Assembly (NCBI GenBank): GCA_945952575.1
Contig: CAMFIY010000090.1
Coordinates: 1-9,706 of the forward strand
Reading direction: 5' to 3'
Origin: an uncultured Leucobacter sp.
GTDB taxonomy: Bacteria > Actinomycetota > Actinomycetes > Actinomycetales > Microbacteriaceae
Length of the DNA stretch: 9,706 bases
Below are positions 1 to 6,555 of this stretch, one piece after another (positions within the stretch are counted from its first letter, which is position 1; the number at the start of each line of letters is the position of its first letter). The notes under the pieces were generated by a model. It ran no database searches, was not told where the DNA came from, and worked only from the letters and a program-made list of their open reading frames with translations. The position numbers and the translations under genes were made by a program.

Positions 1-4
1 GTGT

Positions 5-30
5 TCGCGTTTGAGCCGCGTCGAACGCGA
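5..30. other. Inverted repeat downstream of the DUF2207 gene
   Basis: TCGCGTT at 5-11 and AACGCGA at 24-30 are perfect reverse complements around a 12-nt loop, extendable inward by a wobble and a G-C pair. It lies about 20 bp beyond the stop codon of the minus-strand DUF2207 gene, so it could be part of its transcript end. No T-run is seen on the minus strand before the window edge, so a terminator call would be weak. Confidence 0.3.
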
Positions 31-50
31 CGGGTGCGAGCCGGTCCGGG

Positions 51-1856
51 TTAGATCCCTCCGCCGCCTCCGCCGCCCCCGCCTCCGCCGGCGGAGCCCC
101 CACCGGACGAACCGCCGCTCGACGAGAACGAGCTGCTCGAACTCGATGAAGCGGACGGCACGTGGGTGACGGGGCTGGAAGCGACGCTCGTCTGCATCTG
201 CGCGAACGACATGCCCGTGAAGCTCTGCCCGGAACCGTCGATCCAGCTCGGCGTCCCGGTCGCGTAGTACCTCGCGAGTTCCGCCTGCCACTCGTCCTCG
301 TAGCCGAAGATCACCGCGTACGGCAGCAGGCGTTCGTACACCCGCACGATCCGCTGCGCATCCACCTCGGCGCCGCTCGCGCTCTGCAGCATCGCGATGC
401 GATCGGCCTCGGCGAGGCGGATGTACTCCCGCAGCCCCATCAGGTGGTCGTGCGCCAGGGCCCCCGTGGGCGTGCGGCGCCGCACTCTCGCGTAGACGGC
501 GAAGAAGCCGACCAGGAACCAGACGATGGCATTGATGCCGACGGCCAGCACGATCGCGATCAGTGCGTCGTCGCCGACGCGGATCGCATGCACGACCAGC
601 AGCCCGAGTGCGAGGAAGCCGAGCAGCGGCACCGTCGCGCCGACCCATTTCATCGGGCCGCGGACGAAGCCTCGACGCTCCACCTCGCGAGCCGCGTGAC
701 TCCTGATGCTCGCCGCCGCGTCGCCGAGCGCGGCGCTGCGACCGAACCAGCTCGTGCCATCCGTCGCCGCCCCGCGCTGGATCGCCGAGAACGCCATCTG
801 TTCGGCTGCGCTGAGATCGCGGTCATCGATCGGGATCGCGCCGAAGCGTTCGCCGGCCCCATCGCTCAGCAGCCGGATCCTGCCGCGCACGGCGAGATCG
901 AGCAGCGTCGCGGTCATCGCGCGTGACGGCTCGCCCACGAGTTGCGCTGCCGTCGCCGCATCGACCCCCTGCTCCGGCTCGTACTGCGCGATCACGGCGC
1001 GGCCGCTGCGCGCCCCGCGGCGGCCGAAGGTCACCGACCAGGCGGCGAGGAGGATCGCGGCGGCGGCGCTCGCGAATCCGCTGAACGTCAGGGGCGGGAT
1101 CCGCTCGAAGAGCGAGAATGGGCGCTCCGAGAAGGTGCCCTCGGCGAAGCCGATGGAGAAGGTGACGGTCTCCTGCGGCCACAGCTCGGCTTCGTCGATC
1201 CTGAACGCGCTGCCGTCGCGTGCGATGGCGCAGGGCTGCGTGGATCCGTGGCGCCCGCGGTAGCAGGCCTGCTCACCGGTCGTCGCGGCGGCGAGATCGT
1301 CCTCGAGGACCACTCGCGCGCTCACTCCGCCGAACGGCTGCTGCCAACCGGTGCCGTTCACGTCCCAGTAGAACTCGTCAGCCCGTGTGTCGGCGAAGCG
1401 CTTGGTGACGTCGCGCTGGGCGTACTCGATCACGTACGTCTGCGCGCCGTGCACGTAGCTGCCCACGGGCACCGCCATCGTGACGGAGAGGAAGTCCCCG
1501 TTCTCCTTCGTCGTGTACGCGCGCGGTTCGCCGCGCTCGTCGGTCACCGAGACGATGCGCAGGTCCGTTCCGTGGCCGTCGTACACTCGCGTCAGATCTC
1601 GGATCAGACCTCGATTCTGATCGAAGTCGGGGAAGCGTGCGACGATGCGCTCGACGGTCCGCAGGGTGGATCTGCCGTCCTGGTCGCGGCCCAGCGTGTA
1701 GTCGGCGTCGAAGGAGTCGATCGTGAAATCGTCGACCGATGCGAGCTGCGGGCCGCGCTGCACGTCGAGCAGTGTCGCACCCGCGGGAGCGCCGCTCGCG
1801 AGCAGTGCGGCCAACACGAGCGCGGCGCCTCCGAGCATGCGTATCAGCCGAGTCAT
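51..1856 (-). CDS. DUF2207 domain-containing membrane protein
   Basis: Predicted 601-residue exported membrane protein of the DUF2207 family; the molecular function of this family is not established. Visible order: signal peptide about 1-27 (hydrophobic core 10-20, plausible cleavage after APAGA), an extracytoplasmic beta-rich domain about 30-250 containing the family-like WDVNGTGW motif at 164-171, TM helix about 257-277, a basic linker, a soluble domain about 290-400, two TM helices about 403-425 and 430-455, then a cytoplasmic stretch and a low-complexity tail (poly-Ser about 568-580, poly-Gly about 581-600). A Gly-rich C-terminal tail is a hallmark of this family. I chose the ATG at 1856 rather than an upstream in-frame codon at 1901: it starts directly at the signal peptide and sits exactly 6 nt after a TATACT box, so the mRNA is probably leaderless. 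DUF2207 genes often neighbour lemA; here a lemA begins 7.6 kb away on the other strand. Confidence 0.85.
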   Translation of the reverse strand: MTRLIRMLGGAALVLAALLASGAPAGATLLDVQRGPQLASVDDFTIDSFDADYTLGRDQDGRSTLRTVERIVARFPDFDQNRGLIRDLTRVYDGHGTDLRIVSVTDERGEPRAYTTKENGDFLSVTMAVPVGSYVHGAQTYVIEYAQRDVTKRFADTRADEFYWDVNGTGWQQPFGGVSARVVLEDDLAAATTGEQACYRGRHGSTQPCAIARDGSAFRIDEAELWPQETVTFSIGFAEGTFSERPFSLFERIPPLTFSGFASAAAAILLAAWSVTFGRRGARSGRAVIAQYEPEQGVDAATAAQLVGEPSRAMTATLLDLAVRGRIRLLSDGAGERFGAIPIDDRDLSAAEQMAFSAIQRGAATDGTSWFGRSAALGDAAASIRSHAAREVERRGFVRGPMKWVGATVPLLGFLALGLLVVHAIRVGDDALIAIVLAVGINAIVWFLVGFFAVYARVRRRTPTGALAHDHLMGLREYIRLAEADRIAMLQSASGAEVDAQRIVRVYERLLPYAVIFGYEDEWQAELARYYATGTPSWIDGSGQSFTGMSFAQMQTSVASSPVTHVPSASSSSSSSFSSSGGSSGGGSAGGGGGGGGGGGI

Positions 1857-1862
1857 GGAGCG

Positions 1863-1868
1863 AGTATA
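1863..1868 (-). promoter_or_regulatory. -10 box for the DUF2207 gene, leaderless type
   Basis: On the minus strand TATACT is followed by CGCTCC and then the ATG. The 6-nt gap puts +1 on the A of the start codon. No Shine-Dalgarno sequence and no recognisable -35 box are present. Confidence 0.6.
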
Positions 1869-1900
1869 TAGAGCAGTGGGGGAGCTGCTGCGGAAGCTCA

Positions 1901-1906
1901 TAGACT
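1901..1906 (+). promoter_or_regulatory. -10 box for the methyltransferase gene, leaderless type
   Basis: TAGACT, then CGAAGC, then ATG at 1913. The spacing matches the divergent DUF2207 promoter exactly. The two -10 boxes are only 32 bp apart, so the polymerase footprints would overlap and the promoters probably exclude each other. No convincing -35 or Shine-Dalgarno is visible. Confidence 0.6.
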
Positions 1907-1912
1907 CGAAGC

Positions 1913-2884
1913 ATGGCGGCGATAGCGGTAGCGACGGGCATCGTGGCCGCCCGGCCGACGTGGTCGATCCTTGCTCGCTGCTACTTCGCGGTGCAGGCGG
2001 TCGCCGGTGCGGTGTGGTGGATCCTCGTCTTCACCGTCGATCCCGTGCGTGAGGCGACGCTCGGAGGCGCCGATCCGCGGCTCGTCGCCGTGCTGGACAT
2101 CCCGCTCTTCGTCGTCGGATCAGCCCTGGCCGCCGCCGGATCTCGGCGGGTCTGCTGGGCGCTCGTCCCGTGGACCGGGCTCGTGGCGGCCGTCCTCGCC
2201 GTCGCCGCAACGCTCACCGGGCGCGCGGGCTGGGGCGCCGTGTCGATGATCGCAGCGCTGTGCGGCAGCCTCTTCGCCTGGATGCTGCTCGTCTGGGGGC
2301 GCATCCCGGCCGAGCGCGCCCTGGTCGGCCCGCTCGGTTTCCAGGTGTCGCGGTCGGCGCCGCCTCATCGACAGCTGGCGCGCACGTTCGGCCAGATCGC
2401 CGTCTTCTGGGTGTTGTTCCTCGCGGTGATCCCGTTCATCATCCTGTGGGCCGAGACCCGTTGGGGGTTGACGCTCGGGCTCGGAGAGACCGCGCGAGCC
2501 GTCATCCTCATCGCCGGGCTGCTCCTCCTGCTGCTCGCCAGCGGGCTCGGAATCTGGTCGGCAGTCGCGATGTCGACCAGGGGAGACGGAACGCCGCTGC
2601 CCGCCGCGACCGCCCGCAAGCTCGTGATCGCCGGCCCCTACCGCTTCGTGCGCAACCCGATGGCCCTCGCCGGCATGACCCAGGCCGCTGCGGTCGGGAT
2701 GATGCTCGGATCCTGGATGACCGTGACGTACGCGTTGGCCGGGGCCGCGTACTGGAATTGGCTCGTCCGCCCGATCGAGGAGGCCGAGCTGGAGAGCCGC
2801 TTCGGCCAAGAGTTCCGTGCGTACGCCGCGCGGGTCCGCTGCTGGGCGCCGAGGTTCGGCCCGGCTGCTCGGTCGCTGCGCTAG
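1913..2884 (+). CDS. Isoprenylcysteine carboxyl methyltransferase (ICMT)-like membrane methyltransferase
   Basis: A 323-residue polytopic membrane protein. The C-terminal third carries the ICMT/phospholipid-methyltransferase (PEMT-NnrU-like) signature: LVIAGPYRFVRNPM at about 237-250, a hydrophobic stretch 253-285, then E-rich PIEEAELESRFGQEF (287-301) and a Y..RV..W.PRF ending. In this family these segments bind S-adenosylmethionine and form the membrane-embedded active site. The bacterial substrate is not predictable here; prenylated proteins are not expected, while lipids or other small lipophilic acceptors are possible. The N-terminal ~150 residues add about four hydrophobic segments (about 17-40, 57-76, 80-101, 107-128) before two more (about 158-180, 193-217), which is longer than the compact ICMT core. 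The start is the ATG 6 nt after TAGACT; no ribosome site is present. It is divergent from the DUF2207 gene and convergent with the RamB-like gene. Confidence 0.75.
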   Translation: MAAIAVATGIVAARPTWSILARCYFAVQAVAGAVWWILVFTVDPVREATLGGADPRLVAVLDIPLFVVGSALAAAGSRRVCWALVPWTGLVAAVLAVAATLTGRAGWGAVSMIAALCGSLFAWMLLVWGRIPAERALVGPLGFQVSRSAPPHRQLARTFGQIAVFWVLFLAVIPFIILWAETRWGLTLGLGETARAVILIAGLLLLLLASGLGIWSAVAMSTRGDGTPLPAATARKLVIAGPYRFVRNPMALAGMTQAAAVGMMLGSWMTVTYALAGAAYWNWLVRPIEEAELESRFGQEFRAYAARVRCWAPRFGPAARSLR

Positions 2885-2897
2885 CCGAGCCCTCGGC
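2884..2897. terminator. Small hairpin in the convergent gap (possible bidirectional terminator)
   Basis: GCCGA (2884-2888) and TCGGC (2893-2897) form a 5-bp stem with a GCCC loop, starting on the last base of the methyltransferase stop codon. It lies in the 36-bp gap where two genes converge. There is no T-run on either strand, so termination here is only suggested by position. Confidence 0.25.
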
Positions 2898-2920
2898 AGG
2901 GGCGCACGATGGGTCTCCCT

Positions 2921-4399
2921 CTAGTCCGAAGGCGCATGATCCGACAGGAACTGGTACATCTCGGTGTCGTCCACTCCGGGAAAACTGCCTGTCGGCAGCG
3001 GCGAGAGCACATGGGCGTGCATGCGGGCGCTCGCCCATGCCCGCCCGTCCCAGCGATCGAGCAGGCCGTCGTCCGGGGTGCGGCAGCACGCCGGATCAGG
3101 GCAGGTCGAGACGGTTCGCGCATGCGTGTCGCGCCCGCGGAACCACTTCGCGTCGTCGAACGCGACACCGCACGTCAGCGAGAAGGCGCCTTGCTCGGCG
3201 TCCCCGGTCTGCGCGCTCGCCCAGAAGGTGCCCGACGGCGTATCGGTGTACTGGTAGAACTCGCTCGTGCGGTTCGTCCGGTTGAACGCCGTCCGGCCCG
3301 CCCACTTGCGGCAGATGGACTGTCCCTCGACTGAGCCGCTGGCGTCGACGGGGTACGGCATGCCGTCGTTCTCGTAGCCGCGCAGCAGCGCGCCCGAGGC
3401 GTCCGTGCGGTAGAAGTGCACCTGCAGGTCGAGATGGTGCGTGGCGAGGTTCGTGAATCTATGGGCCGCAGCCTCGTGGGTCACACCGAACGCGTCGCGC
3501 AGATCCTCGATCGCAAGATTCCGCTCCCGCTTCGCGCTCTGCAGGAACTCCGCGGCCCGCGTCTCGGGCAGCAGGCACGCCGCCGCGAAGTAGTTGATCT
3601 CCAATCGCTGGATCAGGAACTCGGAGTAGCTCGTCGGACGGTCGTGATCGAGCACCCGATGCGCCATCGCCTGAAGCGCCAGCGAGCGCAGGCCGTGACC
3701 GCCGGGGATCGAAGCCGGGGGGAGGTAGATGCGGCCGTTCTCGAGGTCGATGATGCTGCGGGTGTTGCTCGGCAGATCGTCGACGAAGATGAGGGTGAAG
3801 CCGAGGAGCTCGGCGAGCACGGCGACCTCGCGGTGGGTGACGGCGCCGTTCGTGTGCCCGATCCGGGCCATGAGATCCTCGGCCACTTGCTCGATCTCGG
3901 GAAGGTAGTTGTCGCGCTCACGCATCTTGAGACGGATCTCGGTGTTGGCGCGCCGAGCCTCTTCGGGCGTGGCGGCTGCGGCGCGGCTGCGCCTCGCGAG
4001 TTCGCGGTGGAGGCCGACCATCGACTCGAGGGCGTCGTCGCCGAGCGTGCGCGGTGCGCGGATCTGGGGGAGGTTCAGCTGCTGATACAGAGGAAGCGCC
4101 TGCGCGCGCGCGAGCTCGATCTCGAGGGCGCTGCGCCGATCGGGCGGCTCGGAGCTGAGGAGGTCGGCCGGATCGACACCGAGCTCGCGTGCGATGGCCT
4201 GCAGTAGCGAGAGTCGAGGTTCCCTGCGTCCGTTCTCGATCAGGGAGAGCTGGCTGCCGACCACGCCGACGCGCTCGCCGAGGGCGTCGAGGGTGAGCCC
4301 GGCCCGAGTGCGGAAATGTCGGATCCGTTTCCCGAGCAGCAGGCGGTCGAAGGCGCCCTCGGCAATCGAGGCCTGAGTGCCGATTGATTCCGGTGTCAT
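2921..4399 (-). CDS. RamB/PrpR-like short-chain fatty acid metabolism regulator (XRE HTH, degenerate M78, DUF2083-type C-terminus)
   Basis: 492-residue transcription regulator with the RamB/PrpR/ScfR architecture: an XRE-type helix-turn-helix at about 20-80 (LTLDALGERVGV...SQLSLIENGRREP), a linker with charged helices about 85-175, an ImmA/IrrE-like (M78) region about 180-290, and a C-terminal sensory domain about 310-485. RamB (Corynebacterium) and PrpR (Mycobacterium) control acetate, propionate and glyoxylate genes; PrpR is reported to bind CoA derivatives and a 4Fe-4S cluster. The M78 zinc motif is broken: around residues 246-252 it reads AHRVLDH, lacking the catalytic Glu and second His, although the downstream E267 / FAAACLLPE segment is kept. 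A binding rather than protease role is likely. C-terminal cysteines C363, C410, C433, C438 and C439 are candidate cluster ligands. The start is ATG at 4399, exactly 6 nt after TATAGT; an upstream in-frame TTG at 4417 lies inside the promoter. Divergent from pckG, which fits a role in acetate/propionate-linked gluconeogenesis. Confidence 0.85.
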   Translation of the reverse strand: MTPESIGTQASIAEGAFDRLLLGKRIRHFRTRAGLTLDALGERVGVVGSQLSLIENGRREPRLSLLQAIARELGVDPADLLSSEPPDRRSALEIELARAQALPLYQQLNLPQIRAPRTLGDDALESMVGLHRELARRSRAAAATPEEARRANTEIRLKMRERDNYLPEIEQVAEDLMARIGHTNGAVTHREVAVLAELLGFTLIFVDDLPSNTRSIIDLENGRIYLPPASIPGGHGLRSLALQAMAHRVLDHDRPTSYSEFLIQRLEINYFAAACLLPETRAAEFLQSAKRERNLAIEDLRDAFGVTHEAAAHRFTNLATHHLDLQVHFYRTDASGALLRGYENDGMPYPVDASGSVEGQSICRKWAGRTAFNRTNRTSEFYQYTDTPSGTFWASAQTGDAEQGAFSLTCGVAFDDAKWFRGRDTHARTVSTCPDPACCRTPDDGLLDRWDGRAWASARMHAHVLSPLPTGSFPGVDDTEMYQFLSDHAPSD

Positions 4400-4402
4400 A
4401 TT

Positions 4403-4417
4403 TTGACTATACGTCAA
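4403..4417. promoter_or_regulatory. Palindromic operator candidate 1 (TTGAC-N5-GTCAA)
   Basis: Perfect 5-bp arms at 4403-4407 and 4413-4417 with centre TATAC. It overlaps the regulator's -10 box. RamB family members are known to repress their own genes, so autoregulation is a reasonable inference. The Corynebacterium RamB consensus (TTTGCAAA core) is not seen here, so the site, if real, has a different sequence. Confidence 0.5.
4406..4411 (-). promoter_or_regulatory. -10 box for the RamB-like gene, leaderless type
   Basis: Minus strand TATAGT, then CAAAAT, then ATG at 4399: the same 6-nt spacing as other genes here. The box lies inside the TTGAC-N5-GTCAA palindrome, so a protein on that palindrome would block the promoter. 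No Shine-Dalgarno is present. Confidence 0.6.
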
Positions 4418-4431
4418 GAATCACGATTCTT
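4416..4431. promoter_or_regulatory. Palindromic operator candidate 2 (AAGAATC-AC-GATTCTT)
   Basis: Perfect 7-bp arms (4416-4422 and 4425-4431) around a 2-nt centre, overlapping palindrome 1 by two bases. It covers the -35 region of the regulator promoter and lies upstream of the proposed pckG promoter. Further GATTC copies occur at 4386-4390 and 4441-4445. Such long exact symmetry in an A/T-richer gap of a GC-rich genome suggests a dimeric regulator site. Confidence 0.5.
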
Positions 4432-4438
4432 TACAGCC

Positions 4439-4465
4439 TTGATTCCCCAATCGGACATCTAATGT
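4439..4465 (+). promoter_or_regulatory. Putative pckG promoter
   Basis: TTGATT (4439-4444) and TAATGT (4460-4465) are separated by 15 bp, a short spacer; the -10 match is better than the -35. Transcription would start near 4472, giving a 5' leader of about 57 nt with a Shine-Dalgarno site, unlike the leaderless neighbours. A small GATT-CCCC-AATC dyad (4441-4452) lies within it. Confidence 0.4.
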
Positions 4466-4514
4466 TCACTCAGAATGGTCGTAAGGCCGCTTCTTGACGG
4501 TACCCGAACACTCT

Positions 4515-4520
4515 GGAGAA
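4515..4520 (+). promoter_or_regulatory. pckG: Ribosome binding site of pckG (decides the start)
   Basis: GGAGAA lies 8 nt before the ATG at 4529. An earlier in-frame ATG at 4475 would add 18 residues (MVVRPLLDG...), has no Shine-Dalgarno sequence, and sits almost on the predicted transcription start. Confidence 0.7.
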
Positions 4521-4528
4521 CGACACGC

Positions 4529-6376
4529 ATGGGCAGCACCTCGACTCTCGACGCAGAAATCTCGATCGCGAAGCTCGTCACGGACGGAGCCACGACCGCG
4601 AACCCCGAAGTCATCGAGTGGGTGACCGAAGTCGCCGAACTGACGAAGCCCGAATCCGTCGTCTGGTGCGACGGGTCGCAGGACGAGTGGAATCGGATCA
4701 CCTCCGAGATGGTCGAGGCCGGGTCGCTGATCCCGCTCAACAAGGATCTCCGGCCGGGCAGCTTCCTGGCGCGCTCGCACCCCGGTGACGTCGCGCGCGT
4801 CGAGGATCGCACCTTCATCTGCAGCGAGAACGAGGCCGATGCGGGCCCGACGAACAACTGGCGCGCGCCGGCCGACATGAAGGCCGAACTCATGCCGCTC
4901 TTCGACGGTTCGATGCGCGGTCGCACGATGTACGTCGTTCCCTTCTCGATGGGTCCCGTCGGCGGCGCCATCACCCAGCTCGGCATCGAGATCACCGACT
5001 CGCCCTACGCGGTCCTGAACATGCGGATCATGACCCGGATGGGTCAGTCCGCACTCGACGGGATCACGCCCGGCAGCGAGTGGGTCCGGACGGTGCACTC
5101 GGTCGGCGCGCCGCTCGAGTTCGGCCAGGACGACGTCGCCTGGCCCTGCAATGACGTGAAGTACATCACGCACTTCCCCGAGACGCTCGAGGTCTGGTCA
5201 TACGGATCCGGCTACGGCGGCAACGCCCTGCTCTCGAAGAAGTGCTTCGCTCTGCGCATCGCCAGCGTCATGGGTCGCCGTGAGGGCTGGCTGGCCGAGC
5301 ACATGCTGCTCCTCAAACTGACCGATACCGTCACCGACAAGGTGTACCACCTCTCGGCCGCATTCCCGTCCGCCTGCGGCAAGACCAATCTCGCGATGCT
5401 CCAGCCCACCATTCCGGGCTGGAAGGTCGAGACGATCGGCGACGACATCGCCTGGCTCCGCCCGGGCAAGGACGGCCGCCTCTACGCGATCAATCCCGAG
5501 GCCGGCTTCTTCGGCGTGGCTCCCGGCACCGGCGAGGGCACCAATCCCGTCGCGATGGAGACCCTCTGGGGCAACACCGTCTTCACCAACGTCGCGCTGA
5601 CCGATGACGGCGACGTGTGGTGGGAGGGAAAGACCGAGGAGGTGCCCGGCCACCTGATCGACTGGCAGGGCAATGACTGGACTCCCGACTCGGGCCGCCC
5701 GTCGGCGCACCCGAACTCGCGCTTCACCGTCCCGATCCAGCAGACCCCGACCCTGGCGGACGAGTGGTTCGAGCAGGACGGCGTTCCGCTCGACGCGATC
5801 CTCTTCGGCGGCCGCCGCGCCACCAACGTGCCGCTCGTCGCGCAGTCGCTGTCCTGGCAGCACGGCGTCTTCGTCGGCGCGACCATCTCCTCGGAGAAGA
5901 CCGCGGCGCAGGAGGGAACGGTCGGCGAGCTCCGCCGCGACCCCTTCGCCATGCTGCCCTTCTGCGGGTACAACATGGCCGACTACTGGGGTCACTGGCT
6001 CGAGATGGGGGAGACGCTCGGCGAGAACGCTCCGAAGATCTTCCAGGCCAACTCGTTCCGCACAGGCGCCCATGGTCGCTTCCTGTGGCCCGGCTTCGGC
6101 GACAACTCGCGCGTGATCGACTGGGTCATCCGTCGTGTCTCGGGCGAGGTCGAGGGGCGTGTGAGCGCGGTCGGCACTCTGCCCGCCGAGGGCGAGCTGA
6201 ATCTCGACGGCATCGAGGACGTGCGTCCCGAACTGGACGAGCTCTTCGCGATCGATCCCGCCTCGTGGCTCGCGGAATGCGAGCTCACCGAGGAGTTCTT
6301 CGCCCAGTTCGGCGATCGGGTGCCCGCCGGCCTGCGCGCCGAGCTCGCGGGGCTGCGCCAGCGGCTGAGTTCCTGA
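4529..6376 (+). CDS. pckG: Phosphoenolpyruvate carboxykinase (GTP)
   Basis: 615-residue GTP-dependent PEP carboxykinase, the normal length for the family. It converts oxaloacetate + GTP to PEP + GDP + CO2 in the cytoplasm, the entry step to gluconeogenesis from TCA-cycle intermediates. Visible motifs: NNWRAPADMKAEL (109-121), RTMYVVPFSMGP (132-143), GGNALLSKKCFALR (230-243), the P-loop AAFPSACGKTN (277-287) with reactive C283 and K285, and GDDIAWL (304-310). By alignment from memory with human PCK1 (K244, H264, D311), the Mn ligands are K238, H258 and D306, all present, so the enzyme should be active. Start chosen by GGAGAA 8 nt upstream. It is monocistronic: divergent from a RamB-like regulator and followed by a strong terminator. 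Control by that regulator is an inference from the shared intergenic region. Confidence 0.97.
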   Translation: MGSTSTLDAEISIAKLVTDGATTANPEVIEWVTEVAELTKPESVVWCDGSQDEWNRITSEMVEAGSLIPLNKDLRPGSFLARSHPGDVARVEDRTFICSENEADAGPTNNWRAPADMKAELMPLFDGSMRGRTMYVVPFSMGPVGGAITQLGIEITDSPYAVLNMRIMTRMGQSALDGITPGSEWVRTVHSVGAPLEFGQDDVAWPCNDVKYITHFPETLEVWSYGSGYGGNALLSKKCFALRIASVMGRREGWLAEHMLLLKLTDTVTDKVYHLSAAFPSACGKTNLAMLQPTIPGWKVETIGDDIAWLRPGKDGRLYAINPEAGFFGVAPGTGEGTNPVAMETLWGNTVFTNVALTDDGDVWWEGKTEEVPGHLIDWQGNDWTPDSGRPSAHPNSRFTVPIQQTPTLADEWFEQDGVPLDAILFGGRRATNVPLVAQSLSWQHGVFVGATISSEKTAAQEGTVGELRRDPFAMLPFCGYNMADYWGHWLEMGETLGENAPKIFQANSFRTGAHGRFLWPGFGDNSRVIDWVIRRVSGEVEGRVSAVGTLPAEGELNLDGIEDVRPELDELFAIDPASWLAECELTEEFFAQFGDRVPAGLRAELAGLRQRLSS

Positions 6377-6407
6377 CGCTTCGCGGTGCACCTGAGCGAC
6401 ACCCGCC

Positions 6408-6432
6408 GATCCCGGAGCTCGGCTCCGGGATC
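6408..6432 (+). other. Perfect hairpin upstream of the pckG terminator
   Basis: GATCCCGGAGC (6408-6418) and GCTCCGGGATC (6422-6432) form an 11-bp perfect stem with a 3-nt TCG loop, 31 nt after the pckG stop. No T-run follows, so it is more likely a 3'-end stabiliser or auxiliary terminator stem. Its 3' arm contains one copy of the CTCCGGG heptamer that is repeated further downstream. Confidence 0.6.
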
Positions 6433-6441
6433 CCCCAGACC

Positions 6442-6481
6442 GTAGGCCCCGAGCGCTGCCCAGCTCGGGGCCTACACTTTT
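6442..6481 (+). terminator. Intrinsic terminator of pckG
   Basis: GTAGGCCCCGAGC (6442-6454) pairs perfectly with GCTCGGGGCCTAC (6463-6475): 13 bp, 8-nt loop, followed by AC and TTTT (6478-6481). It is a strong GC-rich stem with a short T-run, in the right orientation and position for pckG. Confidence 0.8.
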
Positions 6482-6535
6482 CCGGGCTCCGGGCTCCGGG
6501 CTCCGGGCTCCGGGCTCCGGGCTCCGGGCTCCGGG
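6481..6535. repeat. Tandem heptamer repeat CTCCGGG (7 full copies plus a 6-nt partial)
   Basis: TCCGGG (6481-6486) followed by seven identical CTCCGGG units (6487-6535). It begins on the last T of the pckG terminator. The plus strand therefore has eight GGG tracts separated by 4-nt CTCC loops, meeting the usual sequence rule for G-quadruplexes (two could form). The period of 7 is not a multiple of 3 and no supported gene crosses it. Array length probably varies between strains by slippage. Confidence 0.95.
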
Positions 6536-6555
6536 CGTCCGAGCACGCGTCGTCT

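Noticed and set aside
942..1871. Plus-strand frame of 309 codons over the DUF2207 gene
   Set aside because: No domain features; the minus-strand frame has a signal peptide, membrane helices and the family's Gly-rich tail.
1857..1901. Upstream start of the DUF2207 gene at 1901 (15 extra residues)
   Set aside because: It would place a polar Ser-rich stretch before the signal peptide and lie within the divergent promoter; the ATG at 1856 fits both signal peptide and -10 spacing.
4400..4417. TTG start at 4417 for the RamB-like gene
   Set aside because: The codon is part of the palindrome and the -10 box itself; the ATG at 4399 is the natural leaderless start.
4475..4528. ATG at 4475 as the pckG start
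   Set aside because: No Shine-Dalgarno sequence, nearly coincident with the predicted transcription start, and an 18-residue extension not expected for the family.
6481..6535. Heptamer array as a CRISPR array or coding repeat
   Set aside because: Units are 7 bp with no spacers and no cas genes are nearby; the period does not keep one reading frame and there is no gene across it.
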